A stretch of DNA of 64,000 bases from Nageia nagi (Eukaryota > Pinophyta). The notes under the pieces were generated by a model. It did no database searches. It was not told where the DNA came from and saw nothing but the letters and a program-made list of their open reading frames with translations. The DNA is taken from positions 179,366,001-179,430,000 of the forward strand of contig JBITNC010000001.1 in the NCBI GenBank assembly GCA_050084985.1, given 5' to 3'. Shown piece by piece: positions 10,195-22,079 of the stretch. The translations under genes and the position numbers were made by a program. The stretch's first letter is position 1. Each line of letters starts with the position of its first letter.

Positions 10195-11760
10195 TGCATT
10201 TGATACCTAATAATAGAGAGGTATACCTAGATTATAATGGAGGACAATGGATAGATACTAGGAAGGGTGATAAAATACAATATTTTTTCCTTTTGGGGAA
10301 GTGTGCATTGGTCAATGGAATTTGAAAGGATAATAGGTAGAGGTTAAATATGCATTGGAGTCAAGATCATGATGATGCAACACCAATTCCTCCTCTACCA
10401 AGAGGTAGGAGGCTAGATAATGGCATTCATAAGCCATCAATCTATAATGAAAATAAATATCTTATAGATAGGAAGGATATAAATAAGGTGCTTTGGATAT
10501 AATTTAATAGTAAATGTTATAGATTGTCTGGAGGTCTATATTTTTAGTATGATGTAAAGGGTAGGAATAATTTGTAATAAGTAGCCTTTGTTGAAATGCA
10601 AATAAAGTTGAAAGAATATAATTCTAAGGATAGGAAGAAAAGGAGAAAATTAGAACACTTAAAATAAGAGTTCACAAAGGGTCATGTTAACTATTTTACA
10701 CAAGGAAAGATAATAAAATAGTAGTTCACTAAGATTTTTTTAATCATTTTTTTCAAAAAAAGTATTGTTATTAGATATTTACATACAAATAGAAAATATT
10801 ATTGATTTTTAAAATCATAAATTATCCACATGATGTACAAGATTTTTCAAATGTAGAAGGATCTTTATATCAATTGATGAGTTAATTATTGGATTTTAAT
10901 TATATTTTACATTAAGTACAAATATATTATTTGATTATTAATTAAATTTATGACCTCCATTTTTTATAGTATGGAGTCTCAACCTCTATGAATCTCTAAT
11001 TTTATAAAGGCTCCTATTTTTCCACATCATCTATATGATTTATCAAATATTGAAGGCTCTTAATGTCATATTTATTTGGAGCCTATATGAAATGCTTGAT
11101 ATGATGATGATCAAGTGAATGTTTTCCTTTAATTGTAATTTATATTTAGAAAAAATAAATGTTTGATAGTGAATTCAGTTGGTGGCCTTAATTTTTGATA
11201 CTATGTAGTGACAATCTTTAGGAGTATTTAAACTTATAAAGGTTAAGTTTTTTCCCATTTTGTCTATGAGATTTTATAAATACATGAGAGTCTTTACATT
11301 AAACTGAAGTAGACCCAAATTTGACTACTATAGATGATGATGATCAAGTAATTAAATTTTATTTTATTATATTTGGTATTAAGTGGAGCTAACTTGTATA
11401 ATTATGAATTCACTTGATGGTTTGTAAAACATCATTATTTTACATGCAAGTAAGACATGATAATATTGGACCATTTCCTACCAGAAATGGTAAAAGGTAC
11501 ATCTACTTAACCCTCATGGTAATATAGTGGGGTATGGAAATGTGCATAATGATGATCTTACTAGCACATGCCATGGTACCACTATTGGAGAGGGGCATGT
11601 TTCCATAGAGGTGATTATATGTAATTTTAGTGGTTACAAGCTACCCATACCTAATGGGGATGCTACTACATTGGGAGAAGCTCTTTAGGGATTTATATTA
11701 TAGGACACTAAATTATTGTAACTTGATTACCAACCTTTAATTATAACCCAACATGTATAA
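10195..11760 (+). pseudogene. Decayed transposon frame, CACTA/En-Spm-like
   Basis: From about 10195 to 10740 one frame is almost open (MHLIPNNREVYLDYNGGQW; PPLPRGRRLDNG; NENKYLIDRKDINKVLW). Its stops (TGA, TAG, TAA) all fit single C-to-T changes. At 11500-11700, in another segment, the translation runs VHLLNPHGNIVGYGNV, CHGTTIGEGHVSIEV, YKLPIPNGDATTLGEAL. That pattern (an NP..IV.G line, then G..LGE..., then LP.P....T.G.A) resembles the C-terminal domain found in plant CACTA/En-Spm-associated proteins. I assign it by pattern memory only. No CACTA termini were found. Confidence 0.42.
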
Positions 11761-11879
11761 TCATTCTTACTTTTATATTAAATATTTATGTAATTAATAA
11801 TAATTTTATTTTATAGTAAGTATGTTTTTTAATTAACTATTTATTTCATTTCCTATGCATCCAAATGATGGATCATAAG

Positions 11880-12300
11880 GAAAGTAACATGTAAATGAAT
11901 TCAAAAATGTAAGAAATGAAGAGCAGCCAAATGATGCAGAATTTGTAGAGGCTAGTCATGATGATCAGGCAAAAATAAGAAGTGTATCAACTAGCATAGA
12001 GGTAATAGAATCAAGCCACAATCTAGTTAAAGTTGATTTAAATATTTTTAAAGTAATGTACATTAAATAATCATATTTTGTATGGTATAGTATAATATGA
12101 ATAAAGTAATGGAGTAGAAGGAGGATTTAAATGAAGAATAAGATCATGAAGAGGAATGGTTCTTATAATAACATATTGTAGATGTTGCAAATTGGACCCA
12201 ACATGATATGTAGTTGACACAAGATGCCATAAATAATATATAACATGTGTTCTTCCATATTTGTAGGGAATCATTTTTGTATTCTTATACATTTTTGCAT
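11880..12300 (+). pseudogene. Acidic decayed coding segment, possibly same transposon
   Basis: Two open stretches with acidic composition: NEEQPNDAEFVEASHDD near 11920, and a Glu-rich stretch near 12106-12165 (KEDLNEE, HEEEWFL). They lie between the CACTA-like segment and the frame at 13.1 kb. Family not recognised; linkage to either neighbour is inferred from position and strand only. Confidence 0.3.
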
Positions 12301-12439
12301 ACATGTATATTAGAGCTTTCAACACCATAAAATTTGATTAAAAGTCATTTCCAACTAATTTTTAATGGATCTTCATACCTTCTTCTAGAGCTCCCATAAT
12401 TCCACATGCTAGAAGAATGATGCTAAAGGTTGTAGAGTC

Positions 12440-12900
12440 TAATTTTACATTTGCTAATTACATATAGCAAATGTATTGAGGACCTTTTCTAAAAACCTAT
12501 ATTATGCATATCATGTGATCATTACATTCCACAAAACTATGTCTACATCATGCATCTTGTTAAACAATTTACTTACCTTATATGTGCTTCCACATTTTTC
12601 ATACATGTATATTAGGGTATTCATAACCTCAACATTTGATGCAAAACTATTTCCAACTACTCTTTGATGGATTTCCATACCTTATTATAGAGCTCCCATA
12701 TTGGTACATTCCTAAAGAATGTTGGCAAAGGTTGTAGAGTTGGGTTTTACGGATGATAATTGCTTCCACATTTTGCATACATATATATCACAATATTCAC
12801 AACCTCAACATTTGATGCAAAATCATTTCCAACTATTATTAACAACATTTAAGGGTAGCCTTGCTATAGCTATGAATTTCTACATAAATAACATATGGAA
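12440..12900. repeat. Imperfect local tandem repeat, about 120-190 bp
   Basis: The phrases TTCCACATTTT.CATACATGTATAT, ACAACCTCAACATTTGATGCAAAA and CATTTCCAACTA occur at about 12590-12660 and again at about 12765-12835. A related copy lies near 12290-12360. The local ORFs are artefacts of this repeat. Confidence 0.5.
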
Positions 12901-13109
12901 TTTTGATTTTTTTCAATAGGTTTATTTGAGTTTAAGTGCATCCTAATTTGCTTTGTTATATATAACAATAGGATAATGAGGAAGAACATGTAGTGGAAGA
13001 TGATGGTGAATGTAATGGTGTTTTTATGGCCACATGAGAAGAATTTTTTTTAACAAATTTAAATAATAAACTTGTTCTAAAATATCATATTATTTTACAT
13101 CGATATACC

Positions 13110-13660
13110 AACATGTTGGTGGAGGGGTACGTGCTTGTTGAATTTGTTGTGTACTCATTGCAAGTTGGTTAAATGTAAACCCTAGTTTTTTGCCTAACCA
13201 AAAAAAACTTGATGAAATAATACAACATGGATGTGAAGAATGGAATAGGCTAAATGAGAATACATACTTGAAAGAAAAATTTCCAAATGCATATTTTGAT
13301 TTGGATTGCATTTTTGAGTAGAAGTTGAATACTATGTTTATGGAATTTATGAATTACAAACAAGATTTACTTAAGCCATAGGGTGTGTTGGGAAAGTTTA
13401 AAATATTAGAGGAAAATTTTTTTAACAAAATGTGGGATGCCATATAAAATACTCCTAGAATTTACATAGTTACATGAGTTGATCAAATCTTCATTTTTAT
13501 GGTTGAAGAAAATGCATATTATATTTTTGATATTCGTAGTGAAATATTAGATGAGAATTATAAAAAAGGATATATTTTGAAATTTGATGAAGAGATGGAA
13601 GTGTGGGAGAAAGTAATTTTTTTTTTTAATGAGGATGAACACTATAATATAGTAAAAAAA
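13110..13660 (+). pseudogene. Decayed protein of unknown family
   Basis: A single frame runs for about 180 codons with five stops: a TGA near 13140, then TAG, TAG, TAA and TGA. All would arise from Gln or Arg codons by C-to-T. Readable parts are HVGGGVRAC.ICCVLIASWL near 13108, PNQKKLDEIIQHGCEEWNRL near 13196, FPNAYFDLDCIFE near 13285, and VEENAYYIFDIRSE followed by GYILKFDEEMEVWEK near 13500-13610. The Cys-rich start followed by a YYIFD.R and G.ILKF line loosely recalls cysteine proteases with a Cys...(FDSH) layout, but I cannot place it. It may belong with the CACTA-like remnant upstream. Confidence 0.4.
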
Positions 13661-15020
13661 GGGTAAGGAGTATTCCAAATATTAGTTTACTACATTTTTA
13701 ATAGATTCATGTATGCATTATTGGGTCATTAACTTTAATGCTAGAACATTAAGTAGCCTTAATATAATTAGGAATTTTACTATAGACTTCTCTTACAAAA
13801 AAGTGAAGAATGATGAAAATATGTAGGTATTTAACTTACTATTTGATGTTTTATGACTCTTGTTCTTCCTAATAACATTGATTTAGGCCTTATCCCATGA
13901 AAGGAATTGATGAAGTGAACATAAAGAAAGGTAAAAAAGGAGCATTGATATCAACCATGGGGATAACTCTTGCTATCAAAAAGGATGAAGGCAAGGGAAC
14001 AACTTGGTATAACTCCAAGGTTTCTCTTTGAGGGACAAAGCCTACAAGGACTTGTACATTGCTATCAAATAAGGAAAAAAAAGGGGAACAACTCATTTTA
14101 GGAGGTGATATTGAAATACAACATTTATAATATCTTCATAGGAATTTTTTCTACCTCAAACATTTCTACATATAATTTATTACAATATAAATTTACAACT
14201 CTTTATTGAAGTAAATGAACATTGTACACTAAATTTGTATAATGTAATTTAAGTTTATTTGATGTTAGTCATGTATTCCATTATGTTCATATAAAAATGC
14301 AATTTGTTGCTTGCATATAGATGAATTTCATTAAGGTAAAGGAGTGTTCTATTACATTTTTGTGTGACCTCAATAGGATATTTATAATGTTTGAATTTTT
14401 GAATTCAAAAAATTATTTGTGGGAATTTTACAAGTATAATTTATTCTAGTTTGTGAGATATATCTTCTCCATAGATGTATTAGTGATAACTCTAATTTAT
14501 TTGGCTCTACTTTAGTAACCTATCAACCTTCAATCTGCAAATTCTCAATAAAAATACAATTTAAAAATACTAATATGTAACTTAAAAATATATTCTATGA
14601 TAACACATGAATCATAACATATGACATAAAATAAAATGACAAATTACTTCACAATGTTATGCTTGAAATATTCTCTAACAAAATTATGATATAAGTCTCC
14701 TACTCTCTCAATGTTGGGACCCCTATTTCATTCTTCTGTAGCTTATTTTGTAGCAATAATCAACACTATTTTAGTAGAATATTGTTATAACAAAGTTAAT
14801 AATAAAATTTATTATTTAACAATATCATAAACAAACTCTAATTTTATCTATGTTGACTAAGAAAATAGGGAGAGTAATCCCCTTTGTTTAGGATTATGAA
14901 TATGTTTTGTAACTCAACTTTGATATTAATAGGTGTATAATTCAATTTGATAACTATTTGAATATAGTATGTATATTTAAATTTTTAGATGTCACTTGTC
15001 CTTTTTCAACCATTCACCAA
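13661..15020. other. AT-rich, no supported gene
   Basis: No convincing coding sequence. A short Lys/Gly-rich, unbroken plus-strand stretch around 13905-14030 might be the tail of the upstream decayed protein, but no family signal is present. Confidence 0.35.
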
Positions 15021-15022
15021 GT

Positions 15023-15239
15023 GGATGTTGATTAAGATGCAGACTAGGATGTTGACTAGGATGCCACCTAATGTGCTCACTAAGATGCCACCTAGGATAC
15101 TGACTAGGAAACCACCTAGGATGTTGACTAGGATGCCACCTAAGATGATAACTAGGATGCCATCTAGGATTTTGACTAGGACACCATCTAGGATTATGAC
15201 TAGGATGCCACTTAAGATGTTGACTAAGATGCCTATGTG
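15023..15239 (+). repeat. 24-bp minisatellite, about 8-9 units
   Basis: Imperfect head-to-tail copies of a 24-bp unit, approximately AGGATGTTGACTAGGATGCC plus ACCT. Because 24 is divisible by three, the repeat stays open and encodes an artificial-looking 8-residue repeat (RMLTRMPP and variants). No sign that it is a real gene. Confidence 0.88.
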
Positions 15240-16849
15240 GAATGATTAATATGGATACCTATGTAGCATGGTGATGTGATTACCTATGTAGGAATTGACC
15301 ATACATGCCATGTTATTATAGTGGGTCCCACTAAGTAATTTTCATTTAAGAATATTTAATATTTTTTAAAATCTTTATAAGACCATAAATCATAAACTAT
15401 AGCACCATTTCTTCACCATTTCAATTGTTAGAAAGAGGATGAAGAGCTCTTTAGTATATATGGTAATAAAATTAAGAAAATGATTAACTTGAAGCTTCCT
15501 CTTTTATTGAATTTGAAAACCTATGTTTAACAGTATCAAAGAATAGTCTTGAGCTAATGAATGAGTGTTTTATGATCTTGCACTTGATAGTTGACACTTA
15601 TGGTAAGAATCATGATTAACTTAATGTATCCTAAGTGAAAGGTACCAATTTTGGATGTGTACATTTTGATCCTTTTTTGAATTATCCAATGACATAGGTA
15701 GTGGATTATTCAAAAAATATTATTATATCACATGAATATTTTATCATTTGGTATTAAATGAGGCTTTCATGTATCTTCATATTAGGGTATCATCAAACTT
15801 AATTATCATAGATATAATTAAGTATGATTCAATTTTCTTTCAATTGATAAATTTTATACTATAGTAATCATGTATAATGCATCCTAAAGTTGTACTCATG
15901 TCTATGTACTTATGTCATTATTTGAGATAGGTACGTGATGATACTTTGGTTCATCTACATATGCCATTTTGAGGTAGATACATGATAGGAAGCCTTTTTA
16001 GGTATACATGTTCAAGTTTGAATGTTTTCTATTATCTTGCCAAATGGGATTTCATGATGATATTTTATAAGAAATCAAGCAAATCATATCATTTATGATG
16101 TAATGAATTTAACTTGATTAACCTCTTAGATGATTTATCTTGGGATATCAATGCTAAGAGAAAAATACAAGAGGTTTTCCTTTGGGTCATGGGAAATTGT
16201 AGTTGCCATAATCATGACCAAATATAAGCTTCTAGATTTTATAATCAAAGCATTCTGAAAACAAGTTTGTTGTATACCTTAATTGGTACTCAGGCTTGCC
16301 TACATATGCCATTATCTTGACATTTAGTCTAGGGAGTTATATGATGAGGAGTCCTTTCAATATGGATAAATTGTTTGATAATCATACTAATTACCCCAAA
16401 AGAGTGGGTTTCAAGATTATTTTTTGTAAAAGTTATTGGAATTATATTTGTTTATGATTAGGGCTTTTTAAATTAAACAAGAATTGATAGCAAGTCAATA
16501 GTATTCTCCTTAAAATGTTGAGGTGACAAGAGATAATCCAAAATGGGTGTGGATAGGATAGAAAATGATAAATAAAAATGGATATTTGATAAATATTAAG
16601 ATTGTATGAGGATTTTATTATTGATCCTTTATTATTGTTAATAGTATCTTGCAAAGATCATTGCAAAAAATGTCTACTCAAGATTAAATATTATTAGGTT
16701 GAGCAACACCTAAATAAAAATTCAAATGTATTCCCACTCAATTATTGAAGCAAGGAGAAAACACTAAGATTTTTATGAATATATCAAAAATGAATAAAAA
16801 ACCTAGTAATGTTTGATAAGGATACATAGTACATGTTTCATTACAATCA
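15240..16849. other. AT-rich, no supported gene
   Basis: No coding sequence recognised. AACAGTATCAAAGAATAG at 15530 is a weak look-alike of a tRNA-Met primer site but lacks a confirmed LTR. Confidence 0.35.
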
Positions 16850-18815
16850 TGATTTCAATAATATCCTAAAGAGAGGTAAAACCCTAGGCCACCACTTATC
16901 CTTATACCTTCTTTGTAGTTGAATATATTTTACCCTCTAATTGGTATATGTTGCATGTTTACTTCTCATTTAACCTTGATAAAACCTATCTAACCTGATT
17001 CATACTCTTGTATGGTGAACATTGCATAATATACTCTGGTGGAAGTTTAATACACAATGGTTTGGGTGAGCAACCATGGTGGTTTGATAGTTCTATTAGG
17101 ATGTAGTACATTATGATGGGTACATATGGAAATTTGTAATAGTCATTTACATTTTGTTTTTTACACTCTATCATTTAATTATATTGATGTTATTTTATTA
17201 TTTTAATATAAATGATTGTTAGAGCAATTATGATATTTTATGAATGCTAAGGTGAAATATGTTTACATGTTGTAATGCTCTTTCATGCTATATATTTCAT
17301 TTGTGATGTTCATTACTATTTGTAGTGTGCATCATGTATTACAAACATGTTGCTTATTTACAATTGTAGTGCTATTACTATATATCATTTATTGTAAGCA
17401 ATGTTGACATGTCCTTAATATGGTTAGTATGAACAATGTTGAAAATGTGTTCCCTACTAAGATGATAAATATCATTATTATTATTTAATTTGAGGATAAG
17501 GGGAAATGGTTAAGGGTTGGTCAAATTTGGTTACTATTTTTAGCTTATTCGTTTTTGTTAAATCAAATTTATATATATGTACATCATTTTTGTATAAGGG
17601 GACTTAAATGTGTATATACTTAGGAGATAATTTTTATCAATGGCAAGTTATGAATTGTATGGTCAAATAGGACCTTGGCTCTGTATGTTTGGTTAAACTA
17701 TATTCATACTTAAATTTATTTATGTATTTCTAATTAATTATGCTCTATGTAAACTTTGTTTTGTATAAATAGATTTTGATATTATATTACTACTCGATCG
17801 GTAAATATTTTAGTCAGTTTAATCTCTTTTTATGTTTGGCATTATACTAAGTTAATATTTAATTGATTCAACTATTGCTTTAATTTCATTGAATAGGGAG
17901 ATAGTTTTCATGATAACTTGGTTGGGTAAAACTAATGAGCAATGAATCATTATATACTTAAAATAGTTATGGATATATTATGTTCAATAAGTTATTATTG
18001 TTCAAAATAATCATCCTATCTCTGGTTTGCTCATATTAAGGGGTCCATTCATGTTTAGAACTTGGGATATCAGGATTATTCTTCTAATTTAATATAATAG
18101 GAGGATTGTATCTATAATTCCTAGTATAATGATGAGTTATGATTTAATTATGGGCTCATAACAATCCCTAAGAGATCATTTAGGCTCTAAGAAATAATTT
18201 ATGTTCTATTCTACTCAATTCATAGTGTTGTAGTATCTTTAGTTGGCCAAGTATGTAACAAAACTCCTTAGTATTCTAGAATGAAAATAGGGATGGTTCC
18301 CTTGGGTTAGGCCATAACTATGAGTTCAACTCAGCTTGAAATATTTGTAGTTATTCCTTGGATATTTGTTATTTTTAGAGTTCCTTTTAATGAGAATTAA
18401 GTTTATGAGTGTGGGACAAGCCCAAACTCATAAACCATTAAATCAATATTGTATATTTATCATCTAAGTAAGTATATCTAGACCATAGGTGTTAAGAGAT
18501 ATTAATTCCTATTTTTGGTAGGCTAATACCTTTATTTCATTAGCATTCTATAGAGGAAAGAAGACTATCCATAGATAATATCCCAAGTGGAAACATAGAG
18601 TATAAACCTTAGGGGCATGCTAGGATGTTAAGTTCTATTCTCTTACATCCATCACTAAGACCTAAATTTTACATATAATAATGGTCATTTTGTAAGGAAA
18701 TGAATCATACTAGTATCCTTATCTATAGCATAAGGTAAATAATCATAGATACTTAGTAATGATCTGAAGTGAAATAAAATATTCAAAAAAAATTAAATTT
18801 TGGTTATTTACATTC
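16850..18815 (+). repeat. Long direct repeat, left copy (putative 5' LTR of chromovirus)
   Basis: About 2 kb that aligns throughout with 24975-27010. Shared landmarks are CCACCACTTAT, AAAACCTATCTAAC, CATGGTTTGGGTGAG, TGCATCATGTATTA, ATGTTGACATGTCCTTAATATG, ACCTTGGCTCT and TTTAGTTGGC, with many small differences. It directly precedes the gag of a plus-strand chromovirus. The copies most simply are its LTRs (both begin CA-TGATTTCAAT), but no primer site or target duplication proves it. They could instead be duplicated 5' regions of tandem elements. Confidence 0.6.
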
Positions 18816-18889
18816 ACATCATAGCCTTGATTAGGCCTAATGGTGTTATGGTGTCTAAAAACCTTTACCATGTTGTATTGCAAAGGACA

Positions 18890-20195
18890 TGCCTCCTCAA
18901 CTTTGTAATAGATAAAATATACCTAAGAATGATCAATACGATGGACTAAGAGGTGGCCCCTATGGCGATCTTTATGGTGGGAATTAAGGTGATCCTAAAG
19001 GTATTTTTAATACTAGGAGGAATTAAACTCATAATATCAATAATAATCAAAGGATGAACAACATTTTAATGATGAGAAAGATTAGAATAATGATTAAGAC
19101 CAAAACTAGAGTCCAAAAAATATTGTCATTATAGCCATGAATGCTACTATGGGTGAGATGAGACAATAGTTATAGCAACAACATCAAGATTTAGAGTAAT
19201 TATGAAGAGCCCAACAAGGTGATGATAAAGTTATCATTACTCCAATACTTGTTTTGGAAATAAGGGCACATGTACCAACAAATTTGGCCAAGGATCTAAA
19301 ACATGTATGTATTACCAAATTCAATGGTAATGTACACCATGAAGAAGGGTGACTACACGAATTGGAATCTTACTTTATGATAAGAGGTTGTGGAGATTTG
19401 TTTTGCACTACTTATGCTAGTATTCACCTAGCTAAAGAAACTTTAGACTAGTGGATAACTTACCTTCAAGATACTAACCAATAGTTCCTAGATATTAACT
19501 AGGTGGATTTCAAGAAACTCTTTAGGGGAATATTTTTGAACAATCAATTCATGTTAGAAAGAAGAACTAAGTATTTAAGGTTGATACAAGGTAACTTGTT
19601 AGTGGAATCATACCATCAAAAATTTATATAGCTACTAAAATATATCCCTAGAACTAAAGCATGCCAATTTAACAAAACTCAAAAATTCTTGTTTAGTTTA
19701 GATGCCTAGATCAACACTGATGTAAATCAATTTGATCTATATGCTTTCCAAAAAGCTTATGAAAAAGCTAGAAGAGAGATTATTAGTTTGGAAACTTGTA
19801 GAGAGGCCTTTGATTAGTTTACAAACTCCCAAAAGAAGAATCAAGGAGGACATAATCATGGGTAGCCAAATAAAGGGTAAAATCATTGGTGGGAAAGTAA
19901 GAAGAAACATGAGCAATATTATAAATAGAAGAACACACCCTCTCAGAAAACTCCCAATAGTAAAAACTATTCTCTAAAAATGATATAGGAAAGGATGCAA
20001 GTAATAAACCAAGGTAAGACTCTCCTGCAAGGAACCAAAATAGACATGTTCCAAAGTGGGATCATCACCCCAAAGGTGGATGTTACCATTGTGGAGGACC
20101 CTATTATGCTAGGGAATGTAATAGAAGGGATGGTTATCCCTTTGGAAATAGAAAAAATCATAATATTTATGCAACTATGAATCAATAAGCTTTAT
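18890..20195 (+). pseudogene. gag: Chromovirus gag with broken zinc knuckle
   Basis: A decayed capsid frame is readable from about 19260 (KFNGN, then LHELESYFMIRGCGDLFC, then VDFKKLFRGIFLNNQFMLER and LRLIQGNLLVESYHQKFI), in the layout of plant chromovirus gag. Near 20081-20119 a knuckle reads CYHCGGPYYAREC, where the family has a His at the first of the two Tyr (codon TAT at 20102, from CAT by C-to-T). The zinc ligand is therefore lost. Many stops are at Gln positions. The capsid role is from family knowledge. Confidence 0.7.
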
Positions 20196-20214
20196 ATAAT
20201 AAATATAATATTAT

Positions 20215-20690
20215 CATGTTTCAAGGTATGATTTGTAACCAAAAATTTTCCATTTTGATTAATTGTAGTGCCATTGAAATTTTTATTTCTTCTTATACCT
20301 TGGATAAACTAAGCCCTAAGGTTAAATATCTAAATAAGGTAAGGAAGTTAGAATTTGCATCAAGTTAAATTAGAAATTTAAACTAATATTTACCAAATGT
20401 AAAGGTGTTCATCCTTGAGTTTGTATTTAAAATACCTTTGTATGTGGTACCATCTCTAGTGTATGAGATCGTTTTGGTTCTTGATTGGCTATATCAATCT
20501 AAATTTCAAATAAATTTTCTAGAACATTGGGTTCATATTATCAATAATGAGGAGAAAAGGGTTATCATGTATAACACAATAAGTACCTTTGAACTTAAAA
20601 CCCTTTCCTCCATTCAGTAAAAGAGACTATGTAACAAAAAATGGTAGTTATTTGCTATCAGAATTGAGGAACAAAATGAAGAAATTTCTA
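20215..20690 (+). pseudogene. Chromovirus aspartic protease, active site lost
   Basis: Near 20255-20320 the line LINCSAIEIFIS replaces the expected L.DSGA...FIS. The catalytic Asp is Asn and the following Gly is Ser, both G-to-A changes. Downstream at 20405-20615 a long open part (VFILEFVFKIPLYVV, then VLDWLYQSKFQINF) covers the second half of the retropepsin domain and the linker toward RT. Confidence 0.6.
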
Positions 20691-21510
20691 AGTCTAAAAT
20701 GATATTAAGAAAATACCCTATTCTCAAAGAATATCAAGATGTGTTTCTTTATAAACTACCAAGAATGCCTCTAGTAAGGGAATTTGACTTTTCTATTGAG
20801 TTAATCCCTTGAATAGAACCTATTTCAAGAGTCCCTTATAGAATGAACACCATTAAATTGCAATAGCTTAAGATAGAGTTGTAAGAATTAATGGATAAAG
20901 AACTCATTAAACACAATGTGTCTCCTTGGGATGTACCATCCCAATATGTTTTATCAAAAATAAATATGGTACTCTAAGGTTATGCATATACTACCATACA
21001 TTAAACAAACTGATCATTAAAAAAAAGTATCTCTTACTCAGGATTGATGATCCTTTTTATTAGCTACGTAATGCCAACATATTTAGAAATATTGACCTAA
21101 GGTATAGATATCATAATTTGAGAATAAAGGATAAATACACTTTAAAAATAACTTTGAAGAATAGGTATGTTCATTATGAATTCATTTTGCTACCCTTTGG
21201 TCTTACTAATGCACCAATAGCCTTTATGAATATCATGAATGGTGTGTTTATAAAGTATTTGGATTAGTTTGTGCTTTTGTTTCTTAATGGTATTCTAATA
21301 TATTTTAAAATTATGGAAGATCATAATCAACATATAAAGATAAACTTTTAGGAACTAATAGAAAATTAGTTATATGGCAAATTGCCTAAGCGTGAATTCT
21401 ACACTTTTAGTGTATACTATCTTGGTCACATCATTTCTAAGTAGGGGTTAGCTGTAGATCTTAAGAAGATTAAAGTAATGAAAGAATGGTTGGCCCAAAC
21501 TAATGTGAGT
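20690..21510 (+). pseudogene. pol: Chromovirus reverse transcriptase, catalytic Asp pair lost
   Basis: Starts with the linker YQDVFLYKLPRMPL and IEPISRVPYRM, then palm and finger motifs (decayed LRLCIDYR and LRSGYHQ regions), then a clear YEFILLPFGLTNAP at about 21178. The active-site line FIDDILIY reads FLNGILIY at about 21283, so both catalytic Asp are gone. Then come DHNQH, KLPKREFY, YLGHIISK and GLAVDLKKI. Four successive stops between 21260 and 21450 are TAG exactly where the family has Gln (DQF, FQEL, ENQL, SKQG). RT would copy element RNA into DNA; this copy cannot. Confidence 0.85.
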
Positions 21511-21689
21511 TACATTTTAAATTTTATAGGACTAACCAATTATTATAAAAAAAAATTAAATATTTTTGGAAAATTGCTTACCCCATAGGCTAGTTATAAA
21601 AGAAGGACTATATGTTTGTTTGGTCAAAAAAATATTAGTAAACTTTTAAACTTCCAAAAGATAATTTAACCACTTACCCTAACCTTAAA

Positions 21690-22070
21690 CTTCTTGATAT
21701 ATATAAGTAATTATCAATTTGTATATATGTCATTGGTTAAGGAAGAGGAGGCATGTTAATGCAAGGTGGTCATGTTGTCACCTATGAATCTAGAAAACTC
21801 AAGGACCATGAGATGAAACATGGTACTCGTGATTTAGGACTTGCAGCCATTGTTCATGCTTTTAAAATGTGGAGACATTACCTCATAGGTAGTTCAATGG
21901 TATTCAAGTATGATAATCATGATCTAAAATATTTATTTACCCAACCTACTCTTAATGCATACTAAAGGAGATGGATGGAATTCATAGGCAAGTATGATCT
22001 CAAGAATTAATACATTAAGGTTAGAGAAAATGAGGTGGAAGATATCTTAAGCAAAAAGAGGCATATATTA
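21690..22070 (+). pseudogene. Chromovirus RNase H
   Basis: An open stretch at 21753-21965 reads MLMQGGHVVTYESRKL, then LGLAAIVHAFKMWRHYLIG, then FKYDNHDLKYLFTQ. This is the RNase H region that follows RT in Ty3/gypsy elements. The frame continues past one TAA (Gln in the family) into RRWMEFIGKYDL and a degraded GKEN..AD region (VRENEVEDILSKK). The first catalytic Asp region is not readable. Confidence 0.75.
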
Positions 22071-22079
22071 TTTGATATT

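Noticed and set aside
14989-15249. 86-codon frame with RMLTRMPP repeats as a repetitive protein
   Set aside because: Entirely made of a 24-bp minisatellite that stays open because its unit is divisible by three; no upstream or downstream gene structure.
15530-15547. AACAGTATCAAAGAATAG as primer-binding site with an LTR ending at 15531
   Set aside because: Weak match to TGGTATCAGAGC and no matching second LTR found.
19967-20185. Minus-strand 72-codon frame
   Set aside because: Shadow of the gag zinc-knuckle region on the plus strand.
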